DNA from: Venturia oleaginea
Taxonomy: Eukaryota; Ascomycota; Dothideomycetes; Venturiales; Venturiaceae
Length of the DNA stretch: 64,000 nucleotides
Assembly: GCA_013176395.1 (NCBI GenBank)
Contig: JABMLP010000003.1
Span: 868,001 to 932,000 of the forward strand
Direction: 5' to 3'
Under the pieces are notes generated by a model. That model saw nothing but the letters and a program-made list of their open reading frames with translations, was not told the DNA's origin and searched no databases. Position 1 is the stretch's first letter. Every line of letters starts with the position of its first letter. Made by a program: the position numbers and the translations under genes. Positions 56,391 through 64,000 of this stretch are shown here, one piece after another.

Positions 56391-56510
56391 CTACATGACG
56401 ACGCAAGCACATGACTCGGAGATGCCGCAGCAAGAACAGGATTCCTGGCAGTAATGTGGTGCTGTTGGCTTGACGATGGAAAAGATTGAGGAAGTTGTTG
56501 ATGGCTGCAT
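56391..56510 (-). CDS. Cys-rich CaaX-box peptide precursor, copy A (39 aa)
   Basis: ATG at 56510 in a good fungal context (CAAAATG) opens a 39-residue frame ending in TAG at 56391. It starts MQPSTTSSIF and ends with cysteines spaced C-x3-C-x-C-C-x5-C-x-C-V-V-M; CVVM is a CaaX box predicting farnesylation. There is no signal peptide. Upstream, 56612-56567 has a 46-nt GT...AG stretch that fits an intron in the 5' leader. A paralogue lies 755 bp upstream in the same orientation. Fungal a-factor-type pheromone precursors are short, non-secretory, often begin MPS-like and end CVVM, so that is the leading idea. The extra cysteines are atypical, and a prenylated metal-binding peptide is the alternative. 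Short and in a non-coding-looking context, but supported by the paralogue comparison. Confidence 0.75.
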   Translation of the reverse strand: MQPSTTSSIFSIVKPTAPHYCQESCSCCGISESCACVVM

Positions 56511-56612
56511 TTTGACTGGCTGACTTTTTCAGTGCGCTGACTTGATTTAGGGCTGTCTTGTGATGTCTGAGCATGATTAGGGATTAGTTGTGAGGTAGAA
56601 ATGACATGTTAC

Positions 56613-57264
56613 CTTTGAGGATTGGAAGTAGTAGGATATGAGAGTTGAGTAAGAGGGTTGAAACTTGAATTGAGTTCAGAGTTGAATTGTGTCTGGCGTG
56701 GTTATGAGGAATTGCCGTGAGGATGGCACACGTTAAGTACCTGCCTTCATACGTGCATACGTAGTAGAGATAAATCCGTCATTAGTGTGGCTATGTATGT
56801 AGATCGACGACATGTTGCAGGAAGCTTGGTGGAGCTTAGTTGTAGCTCGTGTCCGCATTCGGACCTATCGCCGTAAACCCTAGCTGGATGACGAAACATT
56901 CGTCTCTCAGCCTCGTACGAAAGCAAGGAAATCCTTTCGTTAAAAGCCTGGTGTTAGTGTTGTCTGTTGGTGTGATATGATGTGTTGTACTATACTCGGT
57001 AGCTATGGGAGAGAAGCCCTAGATGATGAATATCACTGGATGTTCTTTCCCCGAGGATAATCGATATCAAGAGCAAGAGAAGTAGAAAGCTGTCAAGGGA
57101 AATAGTCGGATCTATGTCATTTTAACAGCTCTCAAAAGCATCCCGTGACCAAATTGCATCGTTCCTTTCCTAATTCGGCGCATGTCGTTGTAGCCGTTAT
57201 CCATCACATTTCCATCGTTTTCGTTTCATTTCTTTCTTCCATTATTCGAACCAAACTGAACTCT
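56613..57264. promoter_or_regulatory. Spacer between the two Cys-rich mini-genes (promoter of copy A)
   Basis: About 650 bp carrying the start region of copy A's transcript and the 3' flank of copy B. A pyrimidine-rich stretch (minus strand) lies just upstream of the putative leader intron of copy A. No further copy of the Cys-rich tail was found in it. Confidence 0.4.
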
Positions 57265-57396
57265 TTACATGACGACGCAAGAACACGACTCATAAAATCC
57301 ACAGCAGGAACAAGATTCACTGCAATAGTGAGGTATGACATTGCCCTTGATGACGGAGGAGACGGAAGAGGTCGTGGAGGTGGTACTTGGGGGCAT
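57265..57396 (-). CDS. Cys-rich CaaX-box peptide precursor, copy B (43 aa)
   Basis: ATG at 57396 (context CACCATGCC) opens a 43-residue frame ending in TAA at 57265. It starts MPPSTTSTTSS, has a short Val/Ile/Lys segment, then the same C-x3-C-x-C-C-x5-C-x-C-V-V-M tail as copy A. Compared codon by codon with copy A, the last 21 residues share 17 amino acids; 7 of these 17 codons differ synonymously and the stop codons also differ, so the copies are old and the peptide is constrained. A 44-nt GT...AG stretch (57488-57445) in the leader parallels copy A. In-frame upstream codons could extend the frame, but they cross the putative intron and contain no ATG. Confidence 0.78.
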   Translation of the reverse strand: MPPSTTSTTSSVSSVIKGNVIPHYCSESCSCCGFYESCSCVVM

Positions 57397-57488
57397 GGTG
57401 TTGTTGAACTGGTTGGTTTGAGGATTCAATTGGAATTGCTTCTTCTGCAATCAGCTTCGAATGTTCATAAGGATGGTCAAGGTTTTAC

Positions 57489-58048
57489 CTGAGTTAAGGA
57501 CGTGAATATGTTCTATAAGGTAAGCTATTGGAGGAAGATGTCAGTGAAGGGTTGGGGGTAGATCAAGGCTTTAAGTAGACCAGCCAGCTGCGAATGACTC
57601 TTTGTATGGATAGGGAGCTAGCTCAGCAAGCCAATCTGAGCATCCAGATGCCACATGTTTCATCATGGCTGCAGCTGCTTTTCGGGCTTGCCCAGCTTAG
57701 GAGTGCCAGCAAGGCGCGAGACTTGACGCATACATGGTATAGGTATTACAGCCAACTCAACCGCGATACTCTACACTACCTAGCCATTTAATCATCATTG
57801 TAGCCAAAAGTGTGGGCATATATGACCCAATTATGCCTCTTTTTTGATTGGATCTTTCTAGAATCTTCGTCATAGCTCTTGACTTCGAAAACACTCGGCA
57901 ACCATACTCAACCCTGAGAGCTCGGGTTGAAAACACGACGAGGAAATACATGTGAAACAACTATTTCCTGCCCGCTCAGAAGCCTCACCAATACCTCCCA
58001 CAATACCATCACCGCACATTTGTCCTCCGCTTAGTAAACACCACCAAC
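57489..58048. promoter_or_regulatory. Divergent spacer between copy B and GET3
   Basis: About 560 bp holding the promoters of both genes. It contains a short 65-codon plus-strand frame with no features. Confidence 0.4.
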
Positions 58049-59180
58049 ATGTCCACGGCGCTCATTGACAGCGACGACCTGGAGGCCATGGAGCCTACTC
58101 TCAAATCCATACTCGAGCAGAAGACTCTACGCTGGATTTTTGTTGGAGGAAAAGGAGGTGTCGGCAAGACTACAACCTCCTGCTCCCTCGCTATTCAACT
58201 CTCCAAACATCGCAAATCCGTCCTCCTAATATCCACCGACCCCGCCCACAACCTCAGCGATGCTTTCAACCAGAAATTTGGCAAAGATGCCCGACTGATT
58301 GACGGCTTCACAAACTTGAGTGCTATGGAGATTGACCCGAATGGTAGCATACAAGATTTGCTGGCAGCTGGCGGTGAGGGAGCAGATGAGGCAATGAATG
58401 GACTTGGTGGACTCGGAAACACCATGCAAGACTTGGCATTCAGCGTATGTGTCCTATTACTCGTCAAGAAGAATGGACACTAACAGTTCATGCAGATACC
58501 CGGTGTCGACGAGGCCATGTCGTTTGCTGAAGTCCTCAAGCAAGTCAAGGCTCTATCCTACGAAGTCATCATTTTCGATACCGCTCCTACGGGCCACACC
58601 CTACGTTTCCTCCAATTCCCTACAGTCATGGAAAAGGCTCTTGCCAAGATCTCACAGCTCTCGACACAGTTTGGCCCTATGCTGAATACCTTCCTTGGTG
58701 CCCGCGGCGGTCTGCCTGGAGGTCAGAACTTGGACGATGTCATACAGAAGATGGAGGACTTGCGCGAGACCATTGCAGAAGTGAATACGCAGTTCAAGAA
58801 CGCGGACATGACCACGTTCGTATGCGTGTGTATACCCGAGTTCCTGTCTCTGTATGAGACGGAGCGTATGATTCAGGAACTTGGCAGCTATGAAATCGAT
58901 ACGCATGCCATCGTGGTCAATCAACTGCTATTCCCGAAGAAGGACAATCCTTGCGAGCAGTGCAATGCTAGGCGGAAGATGCAAAAGAAATACCTCGACC
59001 AGATTGAGGAATTGTACGATGAGTTCAACGTGGTCAAGATGCCATTGCTGGTGGAAGAGGTCCGAGGAAAGGACAGGCTGGAGAGGTAAGTTTCAAGCTA
59101 CTCACTCCGCAGGAAGCCATGCTAACCTGTTGCTCAGTTTCAGCAATATGCTAGTCACGCCGTACGAGCCTCCTGTATGA
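58049..59180 (+). CDS. GET3: Guided entry of tail-anchored proteins ATPase Get3 (ArsA family)
   Basis: Exons 58049-58444, 58496-59085 and 59138-59180, 342 residues. Get3 is the cytosolic ATPase that carries tail-anchored proteins to the ER receptor Get1/Get2. Visible: a P-loop with deviant Walker A ([12 protein letters not shown], residues 33-44), [15 protein letters not shown] (switch I), [11 protein letters not shown] (A-loop/switch II), the Met-rich hydrophobic groove region ([11 protein letters not shown]), VNQLLFP, and the zinc-binding CEQC near residues 284-287. The C-terminus ends VTPYEPPV. Frame and phases agree across both introns, and the length matches yeast Get3 (354). Confidence 0.96.
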
Positions 59181-59754
59181 ACAGCTGACTTCACACGGCC
59201 CACTCCTCCGAATTGTCATAAAGCGTTAAACCTGCCTGGAGTTGGGGCGTTGTAGATTCATGAAGAGAAGTAGCACCGGAGAGAAGATATGAAAACACGA
59301 TTGTCATGCTAATGAATCTATGTATATCAGTGACTACCAGGCATTCGATCGCAAAGCAAACCTCAGTATTCTATCAGGGCTAATAGCGAAGTTCAACCTA
59401 AGCATTCCTGATTTGATCTGAGTATCTACTTTCCTCAACTCATACTATCTTGATTCTATTCAGCTCCGTATTTTTTTTTCCAACTCTTACGCTGGCCTCA
59501 AGGTTAGCCTGGGGGCCATCGAATTTCACATGACTGGCCGCATTCAAGAGGCAGGCAGTCTGTGATCGCCTCTTTGTTGAGTGGAAAATCATTGTGTTGT
59601 GAGTAGCAATTATTAACTTCCAGGCCTCCAAAGTCGAATTTCCAGCCTGTACGAGGCGGAGGCTACGAACCTTCCATATCGTCTCGACGATGATGGGAGA
59701 GCCGATGGAAATTGCTGTTCGTGGACTCACCCTCCACGGGCATCGGACGGCACG

Positions 59755-59797
59755 TCGTGGTGGTTTGCCTGGTAGAGCGGACTCTACCACACCACGA
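59755..59797. repeat. Inverted repeat with potential to form a bulged hairpin
   Basis: TGGTAGAG (59770-59777) pairs with CTCTACCA (59782-59789) around a 4-nt loop. TCGTGGTG (59755-59762) pairs with CACCACGA (59790-59797) outside, with a 7-nt bulge. That gives 16 possible base pairs. It could be a chance palindrome, the stem of a non-coding RNA or a recombination relic. Confidence 0.75.
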
Positions 59798-60153
59798 GCG
59801 ATGCTCCTGGACACATGGAAAATTCAGTACGTAGTAAGAGATGGCAATACAGCGATTACACGAAGAGCAACGTATACTGGAAGTACCACGCTGGCACCGA
59901 GTCGGAGGAGTTCAAGTCCCGCCAAGGCCGCACAAAGAGTCAAAATTCTTAACTACGACTACTACCTTATCTACTTCCTACACCACCTCACCTACCCCGT
60001 ACCGGGCGTGTACCGATACCTCCTCCGCAATAGTCTGAAGAGACTCCACCTCACCTACCTTACCTACTACGCAAAAGTCTGAACAGACATCACCTCACCT
60101 ACCACCAACGATGGCGCGAGAGTCCAAAGGGGCCGCAACAGGCGCTGGAGGAT

Positions 60154-60246
60154 AAAGGGCAGGGCAACATCGAAAAGTGAGCGGAATAGAGAAGGTGAAG
60201 GGCAGGAGGAGAAGAAAAAAGGGCAGGGTAACATCGAAAAGTGAGC
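60154..60246. repeat. Two near-identical 29-bp direct repeats
   Basis: The unit containing agggcaggg(c/t)aacatcg occurs at 60154-60182 and 60218-60246, differing at one base, with a 64-bp period. Surrounding DNA is purine-rich with many gggcagg motifs. Confidence 0.85.
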
Positions 60247-61430
60247 AGGGAGGAGGAGGACCACCCCCGGTACAGGGACAAAGGGCAGGGGTGATAGGGA
60301 GAAAAAGGGCAGGTTAAGGGTAGGAGAATATTCTGGTGATGTGAGTTGGGGGACAACGGACCACGGCAGGTTAAGGCATGGTATATACGGGGGATAGGAA
60401 ATATCCGTATATGACGGTTCTCATGTGAAACGACAGCAGATTTAAGGCAGAGGACACGGCTTAGGAGCCGTAGAGGAGCTGTACTGGCGGGAGTAGGATA
60501 GATGACCCGGGTAGTAAAGTAGGGGGCATAGTAAGAGTAGGTGTACGGCCAAGTCGAGAGACGTCAAGATAGCGAAGGGACCGGACCGTTGATGGCCCCC
60601 TTACGCACCGTATGGATTCCGCTCAGGATAGATCCGAGAGGCTTTTTCATCCCAGAGAGTTGGGTTTTTGCGATTGTAGATAGAGATTGTGGGCACACGG
60701 CACAGCAGCCATTACATACCACGTTAAATTATTATTAACTTCCAATTGTGACGGCATCGATCGTCCCTGAAATCCGGACAATTTCCCGTACCTCCAACGT
60801 CCCCCAACGTCCATTGCCGTGTCCACTACATGGATCATCCTCGTTTACTTGGTTCAGAGATGGCAGGAAATGAAGAGGAGTTTCAATGCCTGGATGGTTT
60901 GGCACATTTTTGGAAGGGTGAAGTCAAGGTGAGAAGAGGACTGGAGTGTGAGCTTGGTTGGAGAGCGAGTCAGACCGGAGTTACTTTCATTAGGAAATGG
61001 GCAAATCTTGGCGAGAAGATGGGAAGAGAGGCAGAGGTCAGAGGATGAAGTTGAAGTTGACAGGAAAGCGTGTGCGTCTGCAGGCGATTTTGCTAAGAAT
61101 GTATCCAAAATCTAAGCAAAGATGTTTGCCACCGAACCAAAGCTGGTAAGAGAGATGCAGGATTTGGAGAAAGGGCAATGGGTCTTCACATGTAAGACCG
61201 AAAGGGAAACCATGGCCCAAGACACGTGGCTCGCCAGGGTCCTTACAAGAGGGAGAAGAACCCAAATTGGCCTCAATTCTTCGAAGATCGAAGAAAGGTG
61301 GCAAGAGAAGCCACCACAGCCGCGTCGATTATTCGAGGTTTCAGGGGGATGAGGTTCCATATTAGGTCATAGGTTATAGATCCGAGATATGTCCTCCCTC
61401 CTACGACTCCCTCCCTCCCTCTCACACACA

Positions 61431-63261
61431 CTACCTCCCAAACAACTCCCTCTCACTCAAACCCGTGTCATTGAAGCCTCTCTGCACTTTGACCGGAGAT
61501 GCCGTCTGCGGCACATCAGGCTGCGTAGTGAACGGACTAACCTCGTTCAAGCTCTTGATCCTGCCCAACAAAAACTCCATCTGCCTATACGCAGCTGAAG
61601 GCTGATACTGTGGCACCATATGTCCACTCGTGAACACCTCAACCCACGTCAAACCTCGCTCCGTGTGCGTGATGCCCATCTTACCCGCTCCAGCTGTCGT
61701 ACCGAGATTGAGTTCGGTGTGGTAGGGGACGTAAAAATCGGATTTGGGAGGGGTTTGGAAGCCTTGCTTGCCGGACCATGTCATATTTTGGATTGTGAGG
61801 AGGGCGCCGTCTAAAAGGAGGATGAAATCGAGGCTTCCGTGGGCGATGATGGTCCGTTTGGATCTCTCGATGACGGAAGGGAGAATGGTGAGACCTGATG
61901 GGAGGGAGGAGTCGTTGCGCAAGGCAACGTCGGAGCATTCCTTCCATGCCATAACAGGAGCGTTAATTGCCTTCTGCACATCGGTGCGGTTGAAGTAGAT
62001 TGATGCACCTGGAGGAAGATATTCAAAGGATCCCGGGAAGCCGAGGACGTCCCAGAGGTTGGGGCAAGTGGTTGCAATGTCGTAGATATTGAAGCAGGGG
62101 TTGAACTGTGTTGCTGCGTTCTTTACCCTGGCCCACAGCGCGCAATCGTCAGTAGTTTGCGGTGGTACAGGTAGTTTGCCTTTTGGTGGGTAGACGAGGT
62201 TCTCAGTTAAGTACTTGGTATAGCCGCATTTCTCGGCTCGGGTGGTCAGATCGGTCATGGTGGTTTCGTTTAGGTTGAAGAACTTTTCGTAATCTTTTAC
62301 GTATTTGGTGACGGGGACTTCTGCCATAACGGGATCTGTGTTGATGCTTCCGCTGCGGTCTTGTTAGTCGTTTCTCAAACATTCTGATCATGCCAGAAAT
62401 CACATACTCATAAATCATAGTACCCTGTACATCGAAATGCTCCTTGTCCTTCGCATTGAACATAGCATCAGCCATGTACGGGATGTACATGCCCGCGTAC
62501 GACTCTCCAGCAATATATATTTTCTTATTCTTGAACTTGAACGTCTCCTCGAAGTTCTTGAGGAAGCCCAAGAGACTAGCTGCAACAGCCTCTTGACTTG
62601 TTTCGATGCTTTGGCCTTGGGAGAAACCGGTGCCGACGGGTTGTTCGACCCAGATCATATTTGTGAGATTGTGCCATGACCATTGATTCTTGACGGGCTT
62701 TAAGGTGCCGTATTGCCACATGAAGGGGCCGTTTTCTTGGAGGAAACCTTCCAGAGAGGAACAGCCGGGACCGCCCTTTCAAAGTATCAGTAGGGAATTT
62801 CGCGTACACAGGTGGGTAACTTGCGTTCAGCCAGATAGTGAGGTCCTCGGTTCCTTGAGGATTCGAAGTAGGGAAGAACCAGAAGTAGAGCTGGCCAGCA
62901 TTCGAGGCATTCGAAATCGGTATCAACCCAGCATACGACTCTCCAATATCGAAGTCAACATCTGGGATCTTTGTGCCATCGACGATGAATTCTGTAGCCA
63001 ATTAGCGTCCATGCCTCTTCGTTGGCCAGCGAGCATGCTATACATACTTTTGATCGCCTCCGTCTGCGGTATAATTTTCGCGTCGGCTCTCTTGACCTGC
63101 TGCACCCTCTCCGCGCTCTTCCCATTCATGGGAACATGATGGAAGCTCCTCTCCGCCAACTCAATCCTATCCGCGACGGCCTTTCCGGCATGCCGTGGAT
63201 CCCTCCTTGCCTCGCCCAACCCGGCTATCAATGCCAAAAGAAGGGTATTGAGGAGCCGCAT
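61431..63261 (-). CDS. Secreted serine carboxypeptidase (peptidase family S10)
   Basis: Exons 63261-63048, 62991-62825, 62775-62408 and 62352-61431, 556 residues. Serine carboxypeptidases remove C-terminal amino acids, usually in acidic secreted or vacuolar settings. The N-terminus (MRLLNTLLLALIAGLGEA) is a signal peptide. Exon 2 has ISNASNAGQLYFWFFP and ends LTIWLN; exon 3 begins GGPGCSS, the oxyanion-hole motif, across an unusual GC-AG intron. Catalytic residues are visible: Ser in AGESYAGMYIPY, Asp in HGSLDFILL, His in TSGHMVPQYQP. No C-terminal membrane segment is seen, unlike Kex1-type enzymes. Several NxS/T sites (NRT, NDS, NMT) fit a glycoprotein. A GTG at 63276 in frame is not the likely start. 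Confidence 0.93.
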
Positions 63262-64000
63262 TATGAAGGCACTCACGAAAAATTGAAGTGAGTTCGCCGG
63301 TTCAAGGCGGAAGTGGTATTAGTAGAAGTAAGAAAGGAAGAAAGGAAGGGAGGAGCGTCTAGAAGAAAGAAAATGGCACAGACGTAAGGTAAGAAGACGT
63401 GGAGTAGAAGAACAAAAAGACACAGTGCTGGTCCTCCCAATAAACGCGCGCGACCGCACTCTCAAATCAACACTGAAATTACATCCCATATGACGACCAA
63501 CAAGGCCCAAATAGAGTGATTTGTAGGCAGGACAGCGCACAGAGCCCTCACAGCACCCGTCCGTTCCTGCTCAGACGCGAAAACCTCTCCCAAATCCATG
63601 ATAGGCGGAGGGTTGTCCAGACTTCGCTCTGATGTCCAAGGCGGTGGGGCAATCTAATTACAGTAGAAGACGGGTAAAGTCGTTCTGCCCTTCTTTGTGG
63701 GGAACCTGTCGTTGGTTGGTGGAGGTATCTCACAGAATTCCGTGCCCATTTCCTCACTCTCGCAGACCAGGTGTCGACGTTTCAGGACTTATGGCAAGGC
63801 CATTGACGAAGCCAACGGCAGCGCAATACGACCTTGAACGGCTTCTCCATCCAAAGAGGATCGTCGTACTGTCGCGGGAGGCCAGAGTAGGGACTGAGAG
63901 GAGTACCGTGTAAATTCGCACAGTTTTGGGCCCACCAGATTAAGCATAATTTCGGACGGACTCTCGGTCAAACGATATGCGATTTCCATGCCAACGCAGA
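63262..64000. other. Upstream of carboxypeptidase gene; no supported gene
   Basis: Purine-rich (GAAAGGAAG) leader-like DNA near 63300-63380. The remainder has only short overlapping frames up to the window end. Confidence 0.55.

Larger units (their letters stand above)
59181..61430. other. Gene-poor, repeat-containing region
   Basis: About 2.2 kb without a supported gene. Contains an inverted repeat (59755-59797), a block around 59960-60100 with recurrent CACCTCACCTACC-type motifs, a duplicated 29-bp unit (60154-60246), and AT/GA-rich stretches. A 124-codon minus-strand frame at 59440-59814 has no recognised features. It could be the remains of a transposable element, but no element was identified. 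Confidence 0.5.

Noticed and set aside
56368..56574. 68-codon minus-strand frame overlapping copy A
   Set aside because: It is in a different frame from the conserved Cys-rich peptide and begins inside the putative leader intron.
56391..57396. Plain metallothionein for the Cys-rich pair
   Set aside because: Not excluded, but ranked second: six cysteines confined to the tail and an exact terminal CVVM in both copies fit a prenylated peptide better than a classic metallothionein.
57145..57492. 115-codon plus-strand frame over Cys-rich copy B
   Set aside because: It is antisense to copy B, whose paralogue comparison shows synonymous change in the minus-strand frame.
59440..59814. 124-codon minus-strand frame as a retrotransposon gag remnant
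   Set aside because: No zinc knuckle, protease or reverse-transcriptase motif was found nearby, and no LTR pair was seen.
1..64000. tRNA or rRNA genes
   Set aside because: Scanning for T-loop-type GGTTCRANYC boxes with a pairing acceptor stem and for rRNA-like conserved stretches gave nothing convincing.

Overview
This window is nuclear DNA of a filamentous ascomycete (Pezizomycotina). Coding regions are broken by short GT-AG introns, mostly 44-90 bp with ctaac/ctgac branch points. The recognisable proteins are fungal housekeeping orthologues (Sec10, Cog7, Nus1, Pox1, Noc4, Atp4, Bub2, Pso2, Ams1, Msh1, Rps19, Get3), together with fungal-specific families such as the PARP-UBC fusion and DUF3669. 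I cannot place it below the level of subphylum. No rRNA, tRNA, intact transposon or CRISPR array was seen.

Layout. 0-4.4 kb: the edge of a conserved fungal gene and a fungal-specific mucin-like protein. 4.4-9.1 kb: a long gene-poor stretch with a possible gene relic. 9.1-24 kb: NUS1/SEC10 (divergent), COG7/PARP-UBC (divergent), a broken coiled-coil reading frame, and a peroxisomal acyl-CoA oxidase. 24-28 kb: weak reading frames, POP7 (RNase P/MRP), a truncated NMP-kinase-like fragment and a DUF3669 pseudogene. 28-36 kb: NOC4/ATP4 (divergent), a membrane hydrolase-like protein and a coiled-coil protein. 37-46 kb: BUB2/PSO2 (divergent) and the vacuolar alpha-mannosidase. 46-50 kb: a damaged unrecognised gene and two small single-pass membrane proteins. 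50-56 kb: MSH1/RPS19 (divergent) and an acidic unknown protein. 56.3-57.5 kb: two tandem mini-genes. 58-63.3 kb: GET3, a repeat-rich gap, and a secreted serine carboxypeptidase.

Most interesting is the pair of tiny paralogous genes at 56391-56510 and 57265-57396 (minus strand). They encode 39- and 43-residue peptides with a Ser/Thr-rich N-terminus, an identically spaced six-cysteine tail and a C-terminal CVVM, a canonical CaaX prenylation box like that of ascomycete a-factor-type mating pheromones. Of the last 21 residues 17 are identical, and 7 of those 17 codons differ synonymously, which indicates selection on the peptide. Each gene also appears to carry a 44-46 nt intron in its 5' leader. 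They are either unusual Cys-rich lipopeptide pheromone precursors or another prenylated Cys-rich (possibly metal-binding) peptide family.

Three otherwise convincing reading frames (PARP-UBC, AMS1, and the 46-47 kb gene) each need one extra base skipped to stay open. These could be sequencing or assembly indels or real lesions, and the raw reads should settle it. All exon structures below were derived by eye from splice consensus, frame continuity and remembered family patterns; no database search was run.
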